From Saccharum officinarum (Eukaryota > Streptophyta > Magnoliopsida > Poales > Poaceae): 64,000 bases of DNA. Position numbers and translations under genes: made by a program. Positions within the stretch are counted from its first letter, which is position 1. Each line of letters starts with the position of its first letter. The notes under the pieces were generated by a model. That model saw nothing but the letters and a program-made list of their open reading frames with translations, had not been told where the DNA came from and ran no database searches. The stretch covers positions 895,831-959,830 of the forward strand of contig CM036231.1 in NCBI GenBank assembly GCA_020631735.1. Direction: 5' to 3'. Below, piece after piece: positions 11,576-28,759 of this stretch.

Positions 11576-14500
11576 CTATAGATTGGCAGGAAGACATGGC
11601 CGTGACTCCTGCTGCTTGATGCTGTCCGCAACGTGCGCGATAACACCAGCACCAGCATTGTGAAGCCACTCGTTCTTGACCTGCATAGATACCATGAATT
11701 TGGATGGCTGTTCTTTAGAACAAAATAATTTGGAGGAACTGGAGAGAAAACATCACTCCAGAAGAAGAAAGCATACATGTATGTTGTTGTGAGCAGAGTA
11801 AGGCCAGAATGATGAATGGAAGTTGACGTCCACCTTCTTCCAACCAACCTTCTGCAGGCCATGGATCATCTCCTCTGTTCAAGAATCAGTGTCCACAATT
11901 CATTCAAGAAACGAGCAAATCCGATGTACAAACATGGAGTGCAAAATTCTTACTTACCCTCCATCATTTGGTGGTATTCCTCGGTATTTTCTGTGTTTGG
12001 CGTTCGCTGTGCAGCTTCTTTAGCTCTGGCAGCCTTGAAAGGGAAATGGGGGCATCCTGATGATACGGGCGAACAGTATTCAACATTCACAATGTGCTTA
12101 TAGCCATCCAGTGAACGATGTGAGGGCTGCAGATAGAGGAAATGCAAGGTCTATTCAAATGCCATTCAATTTAGTGTGACAAGTAAGCTGTCAATGGAAT
12201 CAATTATGGAGATATTGCTACCTTTACAAGATCCTTTTCTCTCCTCAATGAAGATGTTCGCCAGCCGACCATGTCTGGGATAAGATCAAGAAAACAAAGA
12301 ACAAGAATAGAAGCAGAAATAGCTTGGGGGAGATAACCATTATTGGATAGCATGCTGCAGATCAAGTTCAAGAAATGATTTGGCAAGGAAGGATACGGTC
12401 ATATGAAACGTTAGCATACAGGACACGGTTCTTAAAAGCTGCTAAAGCTAATCTGTTAAACAATGAAAAGGAACATTATGTTTCAGTAAGAGCAACTTAG
12501 CCTATAAATGGTTCTGTTCTTCGCTTACATGTACTTTTTGTCATCACAGTCAGATGCCATTTGTAACAGGAGAGGTGGCTTGCTAGGATCACCATCAGTG
12601 AGAAACAGTTGAGCACCAGTGCGCCCAACAATTAAAGGAGCCAAAGGTGCAGCAAGTTTCTCTAGAATTGATAGACCTTGAAGAAACGGAAGCTGTTAAT
12701 TAGGGGAAAAACATATAAGCGTGTATCAAAGGAATTGCTCAATAACAGTAACAGGTCCCAATAAGTTCGTCATTTTTCCCCAAAGTTATAGATGTTAGCT
12801 GGTTTTGACCCCTTCAGCAATGATATAACATGCTATATCATCCCAGCTTGTAAAAATCATACCATGCAACTTCAAAATCTACATGAAGGTCTTATATGAA
12901 CATAGAGAGTTTGTTTTCCCAGGAATCAGATAATGAGCAGTATATTTTGCAAAAATAATCCGAAACATTTTGGTGACGCACCTGATTTCTTCCTCTAGCC
13001 CCAAGGTGTGGGGTTGCTAAGGTAATAAAATTAATTGGCTGTAATCCAGCAATTGAACCTAATCCTGAAGTGCATCTTGATTTTGCTGACCCTCTTGTTG
13101 TAGGAACAATAAGTGCACTACTTTGTCCTGCATTCTTTGTTTCCACTGAGTGGAGTACTGCAATAGCATATCTAGCAAACAAACCACCCAAAGAATGTGC
13201 TAGGAAGGAAATCTTTCTCAAGCTGGACATCTTGTTAACCACATCCAAGACCTGTTTTCATAGGCACAATTATCAGAGCTTCTAAGCAGTTCATTAGGAT
13301 CCAGGAACAGGAGATACCAATCTCCAACAAGGAGAATGCTTGAAACCTTTTTCTAGGACAAACTTCAAAGAACGTACTTCATTTGCTAACCTTCTTCCAG
13401 CTATATCAATCCCATCAAAGGTTTTGGTGTAGTTGTTTGATGAACTAGCTGTAGACAAAAATGTTTGCACATTTACAGCTCACTCAATAAACAAACTATT
13501 CTCAACTGTAAAACTGTGTAGCTAAAGTAATAATGTGGATGCCTTATTCACCTTGTAGGTACACTTTTTTAACGTCCATTTAGTTCATAAACCGGTATTG
13601 TAGAAAGCTAGAACGAATGGTTAGGTAATAAGTAGTATTAAAGTTAATGAATGAAGAATTCAAATGCTAGCATGCTTTACCATATATGAAAAAATTATCA
13701 CCCAACCGCCTCTTCAGAACTGCTTCCCCATATGTCCAGTCTTTGGGGCTGCGACCATAGTATAATGAAGTAATTTTTTCAGTAAAATTCAAGAAAGAAT
13801 GCAGAAAAATACAGTTTGGTTAAAGAAGACAAGTAATTTGTGTCAGACTAATGTGTGTAGACTTTAAGCAGTTAAGCCTCTTTCAAATCTACAGTAACAA
13901 CTTAGTACAGGAGAACTAGGATCTAATCAGTTACCTTGCCATGATACCATGGACAAGAATAAGGAGATGGTCTGGTTCTCGCTTGCTTTTGGGTGTATCC
14001 ATCACTGAACACACAACAGTACTTCCCCTTGATACTGGATGAAGATACAGATTTCCGGCAGATTTCAATCCTGCAAAAGTCATGTAGTGCTGTAGTGATG
14101 AGTTCCAGTATATTTCACTGAAAGCATGTGAAAAATATAATAACAAGGCAACTTTGAACTTTATCCATGTTTGTCTCGAATTTGGACTATCCGTGCCTCA
14201 ATTTCGAATTTGGTTAAAAAATGAAGCCACCTCATTGATCTAACTGAAGTCCATAGGAGCCTAATGTCTGATCCTATTCAGATTCATAAATTGGATTTAA
14301 CTTCCTAGATCAATCGAGGATGCATTGTGCTTAGATTCCAAATAGTTTGAGAACCATCAGAATTCTCATGTACTACTGGCGCCTCTGTGATGCCAATTTA
14401 ATTCAGGAGCTTTGCTGAAACTTCCTGATCTCGTTGCTTAACTGAAACTTCCTGATAAAATATTTTTTTCGTCTATCGATCTACCCAACCAGTCTGGATT

Positions 14501-14782
14501 AACTTAGCACGAGTATGGAATTACAGTACTTCGCAGCTATGAAATTGTGTGGCACTAAGCTTTCCTAGAGGGGCTGCAGCTTCACAGTGCCTCCAATCTG
14601 TCACGGAATGACGGAAGGCAAATTTCCTAGTAGGAAGGAGAAGCGATCAAGATTAAATTAACCTGAGGGGCTGCCGCTTCCGCTCGAAGAAAAACAGGCG
14701 GGGCCGAGGCCGGTGCGCGAGAGCGCCGAGAGGCGTAGGAAGCGGCTGTTATAGGAGCGGCTAGCCTGAGCGAAGAGGCCAT
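11576..14782 (-). CDS. DUF676-type serine esterase/lipase, 11 exons, 442 aa
   Basis: Exons (minus strand): 14663-14782, 13935-14089, 13681-13748, 13378-13448, 12982-13251, 12529-12692, 12397-12452, 12222-12274, 11958-12126, 11777-11874, 11576-11680. All introns are GT-AG and the joined frame stays open to the stop at 11576-11578. The protein is an alpha/beta hydrolase of the plant 'putative serine esterase' family. LLILVHGIMA is the strand before the oxyanion region, and AHSLGG (about residues 156-161) holds the nucleophile Ser158. A conserved C-terminal HNAGAGVIAHVAD carries candidate catalytic His residues. The first 40 residues are Ala/Ser/Arg-rich with few acidic residues, like a plastid or mitochondrial transit peptide (inference). 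The start at 14782 is chosen because it opens that segment; the frame is open further upstream to 15079. The exon 2 start (14089) is the only acceptor I found that keeps frame. The substrate is unknown. Confidence 0.85.
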
Positions 14783-15231
14783 GGGGAAGAGAGCAAGCCG
14801 TGGACGCCACCATCCCCTCTCGCGGTGGCGTCGTCGAAGGCGGCGGACGGCACGGGACAAAAACCGCGCCGGAATCAGTGCCGGCGTGGGGCTGATTATT
14901 GACGGGTCGAGGAACGCGGCGGCCGAGGCAGCTGACGCGCGCCACGCGGCATGGGGCGGACGGCGGTTTGGCCGGGCGGTAGCCGTGGCGTTGGGTTGGC
15001 CGTTGCCGTCGGCGTCACGACAGCCATGGGGTTCTGCGGGGTATTTTTTTCGGGAGGGAGGTCGGTCCCCTTGGCCCATGCCGTCATGCGTGTGGGCCGA
15101 GTCCGGTATGGGAGCCTGGGGAATTTCCCGGCCTGCCTCGCAGCTGATAGAGCTAGTTGCTTCCCCTCAAAAAAAAAAAAGTTGCTCTGACCAAAGTTTA
15201 TCGAAGATGCAAAGTATATATCTAACATATA
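14783..15231 (-). promoter_or_regulatory. GC-rich upstream region of the esterase gene
   Basis: This is the 5' flank and probable untranslated leader of the esterase. It is strongly GC-rich from 14783 to about 15110, as is common at grass gene starts, and it ends in an A-run near 15170. No clear TATA box was found. Open frames on both strands are low-complexity. Confidence 0.4.
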
Positions 15232-15339
15232 CTCCCTCCGCCGACTTTTTATTTGACCGTTCATCTTATTCAAATAAGACGAACACTCAAATAAGAAAAC
15301 TAAAAGTCAAAAACAACACTTTCAATGGGATAGAGTGAG
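15232..15339. mobile_element. Stowaway-like MITE, 108 bp, TA target duplication
   Basis: The left end reads ctccctccg directly after TA (15230-15231). The right end reads gagtgag directly before TA (15340-15341), a decayed inverted partner. Short length, AT-rich core with 'caaataag' on both arms and TA duplication are the marks of Stowaway (Tc1/mariner) MITEs, here about 450 bp upstream of the esterase start. Confidence 0.65.
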
Positions 15340-15484
15340 TACAGAGTTAGTTTCATTAATTTATCCGTGAAAATGTCTTGTATGTACTGTTTATTTGACC
15401 CTGTAGGTGTAACATATTTTTCAGAAAAATCGACCAATACTTGAGAAGTTTGATTCAGATAAAATAGACCTATAATTTGAACGG

Positions 15485-16540
15485 GCTTGCTAGTGTTCGG
15501 ACGCCCTCGTCTGCAGTCGTTTTTTGCGCCGTTTAGCGCACCCACGCGGGGCCCGAGCCACCCCGAACGTCACCAGCATTGAGAAGAGGGGGGAGAGGCG
15601 GCGGATGCCAGCCGATGCTAGAGGAGGAGACACCGAGACGAGGCAGCAGAAAACGAGGAAGCAGATGTAACATTCGATCTACTTTTTGAAACATCCTGAT
15701 GCAACGCTTGCAACATACGTCTAAATGAATATGAAACACTGTGAAACATATATCTAAAACACTTGCAAAAACACATGAAAAACACTTGAGAACCATTGTA
15801 AAACATATGTAACATTCAGATAAAAACACTTGCAACATGTGTGTGAAATATATGCAACATCCAAATAAACACACTTGCAATATACGTCTGGACAAAACAG
15901 ATGAACTATTAGAAAAAGAAGCTTGCAACATACGTGTACAACCATTGCAACATATGCAACATCCCGGACTAAATTTTGCAACACGGTAGGAAACACTTGC
16001 AACATACCTCTGAAACATCTGAAACACTTTAAACATACGTTTGCAAATGCGCTTTCAGCGCAACATCTCCTTACTGCTTAGGAGAATAGAGTCTCGTTGT
16101 TGTGTGGATTTTCACCGGAGGCTGCGGCCTAGGGCGAGGAGCGGAAAATATGGCGCCCACATCGAGTTCAAGGAGGCAACATAATGGATCTCGGAACAAG
16201 GGCAGCCGGTGATCCTCGACTCCCACCCGAGTTCAAGAAGTCGGCGGTCCTTGGCTATCGGGGCGCAGGAGAGAAGCTTGGGCGGCACAGCAGGTGGGCT
16301 GGGAGGGGCAGCGTGATGCCGGGTCAAAGCAATGAGGAGGCGGTGTGGGCGCGCGGCGGGCGCTAGTGGTCGGCGGAGCTGTGGGCGACGGCGCGGTGGG
16401 AAAGGAAGAAGGCCACTAAGCAGAAAGACTGTTTTTAAAAAAAAAACTCCCAGCAGATAGAAATGCATAATTGAGCTAGCATCACGGCCCACCACCAGAG
16501 GGTCCGGGCGAACGGACCGGACGCCATCTTCCAAACAGAT
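15485..16540. repeat. DNA-transposon-like block with subterminal repeats (copy B)
   Basis: The organisation matches 10332-11220 in the same orientation: 'gcaacatacgtctaaa', 'gaaacactgtgaaacat' and similar units at 15660-16050, then 'gcgctttcagcgcaacatctccttactgctta', then GC-rich sequence and an end near 'cggcccaccaccagagggtcc' (16494). The two copies bracket the esterase gene. Termini and target duplication are not settled. No transposase is visible, so any activity would depend on a partner. Confidence 0.6.
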
Positions 16541-16620
16541 GTGGCTGTGTATTGATATTTTGGACCGTTTGGCTTGGGACCGATGGAAACCATGTGCATA
16601 CTTGAGGCAGTTTGATTTAA

Positions 16621-17921
16621 GAGTAAAGTGCACCAGCGGTCCTAAACTTGCGCTGTTGTGTCATTCCGGTCCCTAACTCATAAATCGACCATTTAGGTCC
16701 TCAAACTTGTTCATCTATGTCATCTCGGTCCCTAAACTTATTCGGCTGTGTCATTCCGGTCCATAAACTTGCAAATCGACCGTTTAGGTCCTCAAACTTG
16801 TTCAGTTGTATCATCCCGGTCCCTAAACTTGGTTTTGGATCTCATCTGGGTCAAACTGGGGTGATTTAAAAACTTGATATCAAACAATAATTCATAACTT
16901 TTTCATATGAACTCAAATGAGGACAAACTTTATATCAAATTGTAGCCCTCGACGTGATCTACAACTTTGTAGTTGAAAAGTTTTTGAATTAAAATTGTTT
17001 AGAGTCCCAAAATATTGTTGTATGTTTATAGATTTTGAAATTTCAAATTTCAAATTATCAAACAATCTTGATATTGATATGGTTTATATGAAAGCTATAG
17101 TTCTCAATATTATCTACAACTTTGTAGTTGAAAAGTTTTTTTATTTGAAGTCTTTTATTATCCCAAAATTTAATTTTAAATTTTTAAAAAAATTAAAAAA
17201 TTAAAATTTAAAATTAAATTTTGGGATAATAAATGACTTCAAATAAAAAAATTTTAACTATAAAGTTGTAGATAATATTGAGAACTATAACTTTCATATA
17301 GACCATTTCAATATCCAAGATTATTTGATAATTTTGAATTTTAGAATTTCAAAATCTGTAAACTTACAATTAAATTTTGGAATAATAAACGACTTCAAAT
17401 AAAAAGTTTTCAACTATACAAGTTGTAGATAATATTGAGAACTATAACTTTCATATAGACCATATCAATATCCAAGATTGTTTGATAATTTGAAATTTGA
17501 AGTTTCAAAAATCTATAAACATACAATAATATTTTGGGACTCTAACAGTTTTAATTCAAAAACTTTTCAACTACAAAGTTGTAGATCGCGTCGAGGGCTT
17601 ACAATTTGATATAAAAGTTTGTCTCATTTGAGTTCATATAAAAGTTATGAATTATTATTTGATATCAAGTTTTTAAATCGCCCAGTTTGGATCCAGATGA
17701 GATCTAAACCAAGTTTAGGGACTAGGATGACACAACTGACAAGTTTGAGGACTTAAACGGTCGATTTGCAAGTTTGGGGACCGGGATGACACAGTCGAGT
17801 AAGTTTAGGGACCGAGATGACACAGATGAACCAGTTTGAGGACCTAAATAAGTCGATTTGCGAGTTTACGACCGGAATGACACAGCCGCGCAAGTCTAGG
17901 GACCGATGGCGCACTTTACTC
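16621..17921. mobile_element. Giant palindromic (foldback) MULE-like element, 1.3 kb
   Basis: The left half (from gagtaaagtgcaccagcgg) is the inverted copy of the right half (ending ggcgcactttactc) along nearly its whole length, turning over near 17195-17215 in an A/T core. Flanking 9-mers ttgatttaa (16612-16620) and ttgattaaa (17922-17930) differ at one base, and a 9-bp duplication is typical of Mutator-like elements. The outer ~230 bp of each arm is a short tandem array of 'ggtcctcaaacttg' and 'cattccggtccctaa' units. It has no coding capacity. A transcript would fold into a long hairpin. Confidence 0.85.
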
Positions 17922-17930
17922 TTGATTAAA

Positions 17931-18735
17931 GTACGGCTTTACGTAGGAGTAGCTGCGTTGTGAGAGAAGATGACGTTTGAACCAGGTCGAACTTCACTTT
18001 TTGAATTTTGGGTACGTTTGCGTATGCATGGCACCAGCTCTATCAGCTCTGTACAGCACTCCGGACTGCAACTTTTTCGTGCCAACTCAACCATCCGGCC
18101 ATCCGCGGCGGCTGGTTGGATTGCCGACGCGGGCACAGTCACATCAGTGCATCAGTGTGCCGTCACGTTCTCGTTCTGCACACCACCCCGGACGCGCTGG
18201 GTTCGTGCGCATTTCCATCATCATCCACGAGGCCGCGCGCGAGAGGACCGGCGCCGAAAACCGTAGCCTCGCGACGCCGATCCATCAAGTCCTCCCGTCG
18301 ATCCCGAGTCCCGACGCGACGCGCGCGCGGCGGACCGCGCGGCGCGCCGTGGCCGTGGATCCCCACCACGCACCCGCTTTGTGCGCGCGCACGCGCATGA
18401 TCAATCGACGGGCCCGCCTCGCGTGCTGTGCTATACTGCTATCCAGAACATGCAGCGGCGGGTTTTCTCGCCGAGCTCGCCGCTTTGGCTTGGGCCGCCA
18501 GAGGGGACGAGGACGACTTTCCGCGTGCACGGCATGCCGCAGCCACACGCAACGACCATCCGACCGTCCCTCCGATCGATGATGCGACGCACCCGGTACC
18601 GTACTCCATCTCGGCCTCATTTTCTACGCACTGGTGGATACGGAGTACTCCGTACATGATAACACGAACATCTTGGGTCCGACCAGCCCAAGCCCATGCT
18701 CCGGATAAGGCGTGGATACGTACCATATACACATA
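17931..18735. other. GC-rich intergenic sequence, nothing identified
   Basis: 18160-18560 is very GC-rich with CpG runs and open frames on both strands, but none has a recognisable domain or consistent codon structure. It contains a perfect 16-bp palindrome (tacggagtactccgta, 18639-18654). Confidence 0.4.
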
Positions 18736-18790
18736 TCTTACTACTATAAAGAGCGAGTTTTTCTGAGAGATCTCTCTGCGTAATAACCGT
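18736..18790 (+). mobile_element. Candidate Helitron 5' terminus
   Basis: TCTTACTACTATAAAGAGC follows an A (18735). It resembles the grass Helitron 5' consensus (TCTMTAYTAMYH type, from memory). No matching CTAG end was seen before the N gap, so the element may end in or beyond the gap. Confidence 0.4.
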
Positions 18791-19115
18791 TCGATCTGGA
18801 CTTCGTGCTATAATATGCCCTCCGTCATACGTGTTCTTAACTGTCCATAACTTAATCTCACGTAAAACTCAAACTCATGTACGTCCTCACGTAATAATTC
18901 ATATATCTTATATGTGTTTCTTACGTAATTATATAATAGGACTCGTTTGCTAGGCTATGCTTCAAGGATGTACGTGTTTAACTACTGAACAGATAGGATA
19001 AATAGGTTCAAGGTGAAACTGAAAATAATTTTATGAAAATTGTGGCATCACCAATGGCTATCAATTTGAGTTCCTTCTTGAGTTTCCAATGCTTTTTTCA
19101 ATAAGCCAATCCGTC

Positions 19116-19215
19116 NNNNNNNNNNNNNNNNNNNNNNNNNNNNNNNNNNNNNNNNNNNNNNNNNNNNNNNNNNNNNNNNNNNNNNNNNNNNNNNNNNNNN
19201 NNNNNNNNNNNNNNN
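19116..19215. other. Assembly gap (100 N)
   Basis: Exactly 100 undetermined bases, the usual placeholder for a gap of unknown size. Distances across it cannot be trusted. Confidence 0.99.
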
Positions 19216-19885
19216 CAGGTGGAGGACACGGAGAAGCATGAAAAAAAAATCAGAACGTGGACACGTAAGAGGGCAGGAGATGCTTCAAAAAAAAGGAGCC
19301 GTAACGTGGACACGGAGTGGAAAGAAAAAACAAACGGGTTAGACAGAAAAAAATTTAACGACAGAATTTTTTATTAGGGATTTATTTATTTATTATTAGG
19401 AATAGATAGATAGATAATGTATAGATACAGACATAGATATATTAGGAATAGAATTCTACTCTTTTTTTTATTTGGATTGGATTAGGAATCGGGTTTTCAC
19501 CATCCTCCTAAGCAGTTGGAAGGCCGGACAAAACAAAAAGGGAAATAAAGCGGCGGAATTTGTATGTCCGTACAAGTATACGAATCTATGGATAGATTTA
19601 TAATTGGAATAAACAAAGTTACTCCTGCAGATGCTCGTAGAGTCGTAGCGCGAATCGAAACAAACGACGTCCATGACCGTGGTCTTGCCTTGCTCTTTTG
19701 CTCTTGCACGCTGCACACGTTGCTATATCCGACTCCAACTTAAGAAACAATTTGCTTTCCTTATTAGCTTGCGGATCATCGTAGCACATCTGGACTCTAC
19801 AGTAGTATATGTCTAGATATTCTAGCCGCTTCTTTCTTTATTAAGCTGCGCTTATTTGACTCGGAAAAAGGACTCGCACATGAAA
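19216..19885. other. Intergenic AT-rich sequence
   Basis: Contains A-runs and a GATA-type simple repeat near 19405-19420. No gene or clear element is seen. Confidence 0.4.
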
Positions 19886-20472
19886 ACGGGATCCACCTGC
19901 CGTCGTGCATGCACGTGTGAAGCAGAGGGATGAAACATGGTGCGCGTTTAGTGCAGGAAGCGGATGAGGGATGCCGGCAGGGCACGGCGCGGTCCCCGCC
20001 TATGTGTGCAGCAGGGCACGGGTTGTCCCTGCTGTTACAAGTGGAATTATATAACTTTATAGGCTTAGTGCAGGACTGGACAAAAAAGCTCGTTAAGCTG
20101 GCTCGGTGGCTCGGTACAAAAGTGTTTCGATTAGACTCATTTATCTTTTAAAATAAAAATAACTTGATTTGAAATGACTTTTAACTTCGGCTCGGCTCGT
20201 TAGGCTCGTCGTCGTGAAGTTAAGTCTTAAACAATACAAAAATAATGATGAATAAGATTATACCAATTTCTAAAAAAAAACTCGAAAAAAACTACGGTTG
20301 GCTCGATATCCAGCCCTGGCTTAGTGTAGTTAGCTAGCACCAAATAATTTTACAAGGTGGGTGAAAGCTGAGGCAGACGTTTTGTTTTTAACTCTCGTCA
20401 AGCGGCATGTTACTTCTTATTTCCTCATGCAACGACAAACAGTGATGCATTCGAAGTTGGTAATGAAATATA
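19886..20472. repeat. Right arm of the ~10.4 kb inverted repeat pair
   Basis: Read as reverse complement it follows the left arm (10009-10331) from 'cattaccaacttcgaatgca' to the 'gcatgcacgacggca' block. A 248-bp hAT-like MITE (20071-20318) is inserted in this arm only. Confidence 0.75.
20071..20318. mobile_element. hAT-like MITE, 248 bp, perfect 8-bp target duplication
   Basis: The element starts caggactgga and ends tccagccctg (inverted partner cagggctgga), and is flanked on both sides by gcttagtg (20063-20070 and 20319-20326). An 8-bp duplication with CAG-type inverted termini is the hAT signature. The left arm of the inverted repeat serves as an empty site. Confidence 0.85.
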
Positions 20473-20674
20473 GGCAACCGATTGTTCGTACCCAATCCGG
20501 TGACGATTTCGATGCGATTCAGGCTAGTTTCCGAGCAACAAGCCCTTGGACAAATCGCAGGCTAGGTAGCCCGTGAACCAGGGTCCCAGGCTGAAACCTG
20601 ATTCCAGGCTCTCCAATCGCCATCATAGGGTCACACACAGCCATGGCTCTCGCCGTCTCGGAGGCAACATTAAT

Positions 20675-20801
20675 GGCCTGCCCAGCCAGCTTATAATCCG
20701 TACTTTTCAGCTTGTTTTTTAGCTGAAACAATATTTTTCTCACACACAAATCAGCCGAAACAATTTTTCAGCTTATTTTTTCAGCATAAGCGAACGGGGC
20801 C
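20675..20801. mobile_element. Probable small MITE
   Basis: It begins ggcctgccc and ends cgaacggggcc. Inside, 'gcttataa', 'cagcttgttttttagctgaaac' type and 'cagcttattttttcagcataag' type repeats form inverted arms. The outline resembles abundant hAT-type grass MITEs. No clean target duplication is seen. Confidence 0.4.
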
Positions 20802-21217
20802 AATATGAAATTACAGGTCTTTTTTAAACAATTAAGTCGATAAACAAGAATTCTTAAGTCGACCAGAAATGTTAACTTTGACGACAGCCACTGAATTCAG
20901 GCAGCCATCGTTCATGAACTACCTCTCTTACAGACAACATCGAAAAGTTTTTAAGAAGAAAAGTCTGATTAAAAACAACATTGTAAGCACAAGAATCCAT
21001 AGCTACGCAGAAATTTGACCATCACAAGCTCGCTCTTTTCTACCCTTGAATGACACCGTCTCCAGCCTTTTTAATCAAGGAGGAATGGAGGATCTTCTGG
21101 TAAGGCAATTATTTACAGCTAGCAATCGGAGTTGGTGACTTTTTTGCAGTGACATCAGGTGGGGAAAAAAAATCTCCATGTCAATGAAGCCAATCACCGG
21201 CTGAAATTGAACTTCGG
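20802..21217. other. 3' flank of MPK6
   Basis: No gene is seen. Because MPK6 runs right to left, its 3' untranslated region should occupy part of this stretch. AT-rich, without recognisable repeats. Confidence 0.4.
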
Positions 21218-27852
<6,635 letters not shown>

Positions 27853-27956
27853 CCCGGCCCCGGCCGCTGGCTGCTGCTGCGCCGGCGGCGGCTGCCCCCG
27901 CCGCCCGCGCCGGCGTCCGTCATCTCCGTGTCCGGGAGCTGCCCCCCGCCGTCCAT
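27853..27956 (-). other. Out-of-frame N-terminal extension of MPK6
   Basis: An ATG at 27954-27956 opens [21 protein letters not shown], the kind of acidic/glycine-rich start found in rice MPK6. The frame then reaches a stop (27849-27851) overlapping the MMENIQ start. Adding one base in the run of five C on the plus strand (27895-27899) would fuse the two in frame. This is either a sequencing/assembly error or a real lesion that forces use of the internal start. Confidence 0.7.
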
Positions 27957-28759
27957 CACCGGACCGGATTTGGATCGCGCCGAGGAGAGGGGGCTGGACG
28001 GAAGGGAAAGTGGGGGGTGGAGGTGGGGAAAATGCAAATTCGTTGCTGCGAGATTTGGGTCGCTTTCGAGGCCGAGGCCGACTCTTTTTAGCAGAAGCTC
28101 CTCTCTCTCTCTGTGTATCTGTATATAAATATAATTTCTTTTTCCCACTCTCTGTTTCTCCTCCTGGGCTGCCTCGCCCCTAGCCGAGCTGCCGGCCTGT
28201 GTAGCGTGCGTGTCGAAATGGGAAATGAAATGGTTGTGTGGTTGGCTACGAGTACCAAACCTGCGAGGCGGTGTAAGGTGTACCAGGCCTGGGAGGATAC
28301 GGGGGACGCGTAGCGAAAAGGGCGATGGATGATTGCGTTGCGTAATAAAAGGTGATGACGCAGGTGGCTTCGGTGCAGGAGCGCAACAAATCCGCAAAAG
28401 CTTATACAGGCCCAAAGCGTGACGGATTTGGGCCGGTGCTGAAAGGCTCACGGTCTACTACTACTTCTGTTGACTTTTGTTATAATTTTTGTATTTCTAC
28501 TGCTATATATGTTTCGTTTAACAAGCCGCTTCCAGAGCGTTCCTTCCTCCCCTTTTTCTCTCGAGGGCCCGTTAAACGCAGGAAGTTTACAGGAGTTGTG
28601 CAGGACTTTCACAGGAATCAGTTCATTTTCACAGGAAAAACACAGGAACATGAAAAAATTTCCGTGTTCCAAACAGAGCCTAAAAAGGCGACCAGAAGGA
28701 GAGCTTCATCCCGACGTCAACACGATTGGGTTCCCGTCCCTCTGGCTATCCATTGGGTT
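27957..28759. other. Upstream region of MPK6, then intergenic
   Basis: The part next to the gene carries a pyrimidine-purine microsatellite (28097-28113) and an AT-rich 'tatataaatataatt' block (28122-28136) that could serve the MPK6 promoter. 28560-28682 contains 'cacaggaa' repeats ending 'gttccaaacagagcc', similar to common grass MITE ends. No gene is seen. Confidence 0.35.

Noticed and set aside
18639..18654. Perfect 16-bp palindrome
   Set aside because: Single occurrence with no associated element or gene; could be chance in this GC-rich stretch.
17970..18766. Several overlapping 90-200 aa frames
   Set aside because: GC-rich sequence open in many frames at once, without domain or splice support.
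28122..28136. TATATAAATATAATT as the MPK6 TATA box
   Set aside because: The canonical orientation is on the plus strand, opposite to MPK6; it could still act but is not supported enough to list as a site.
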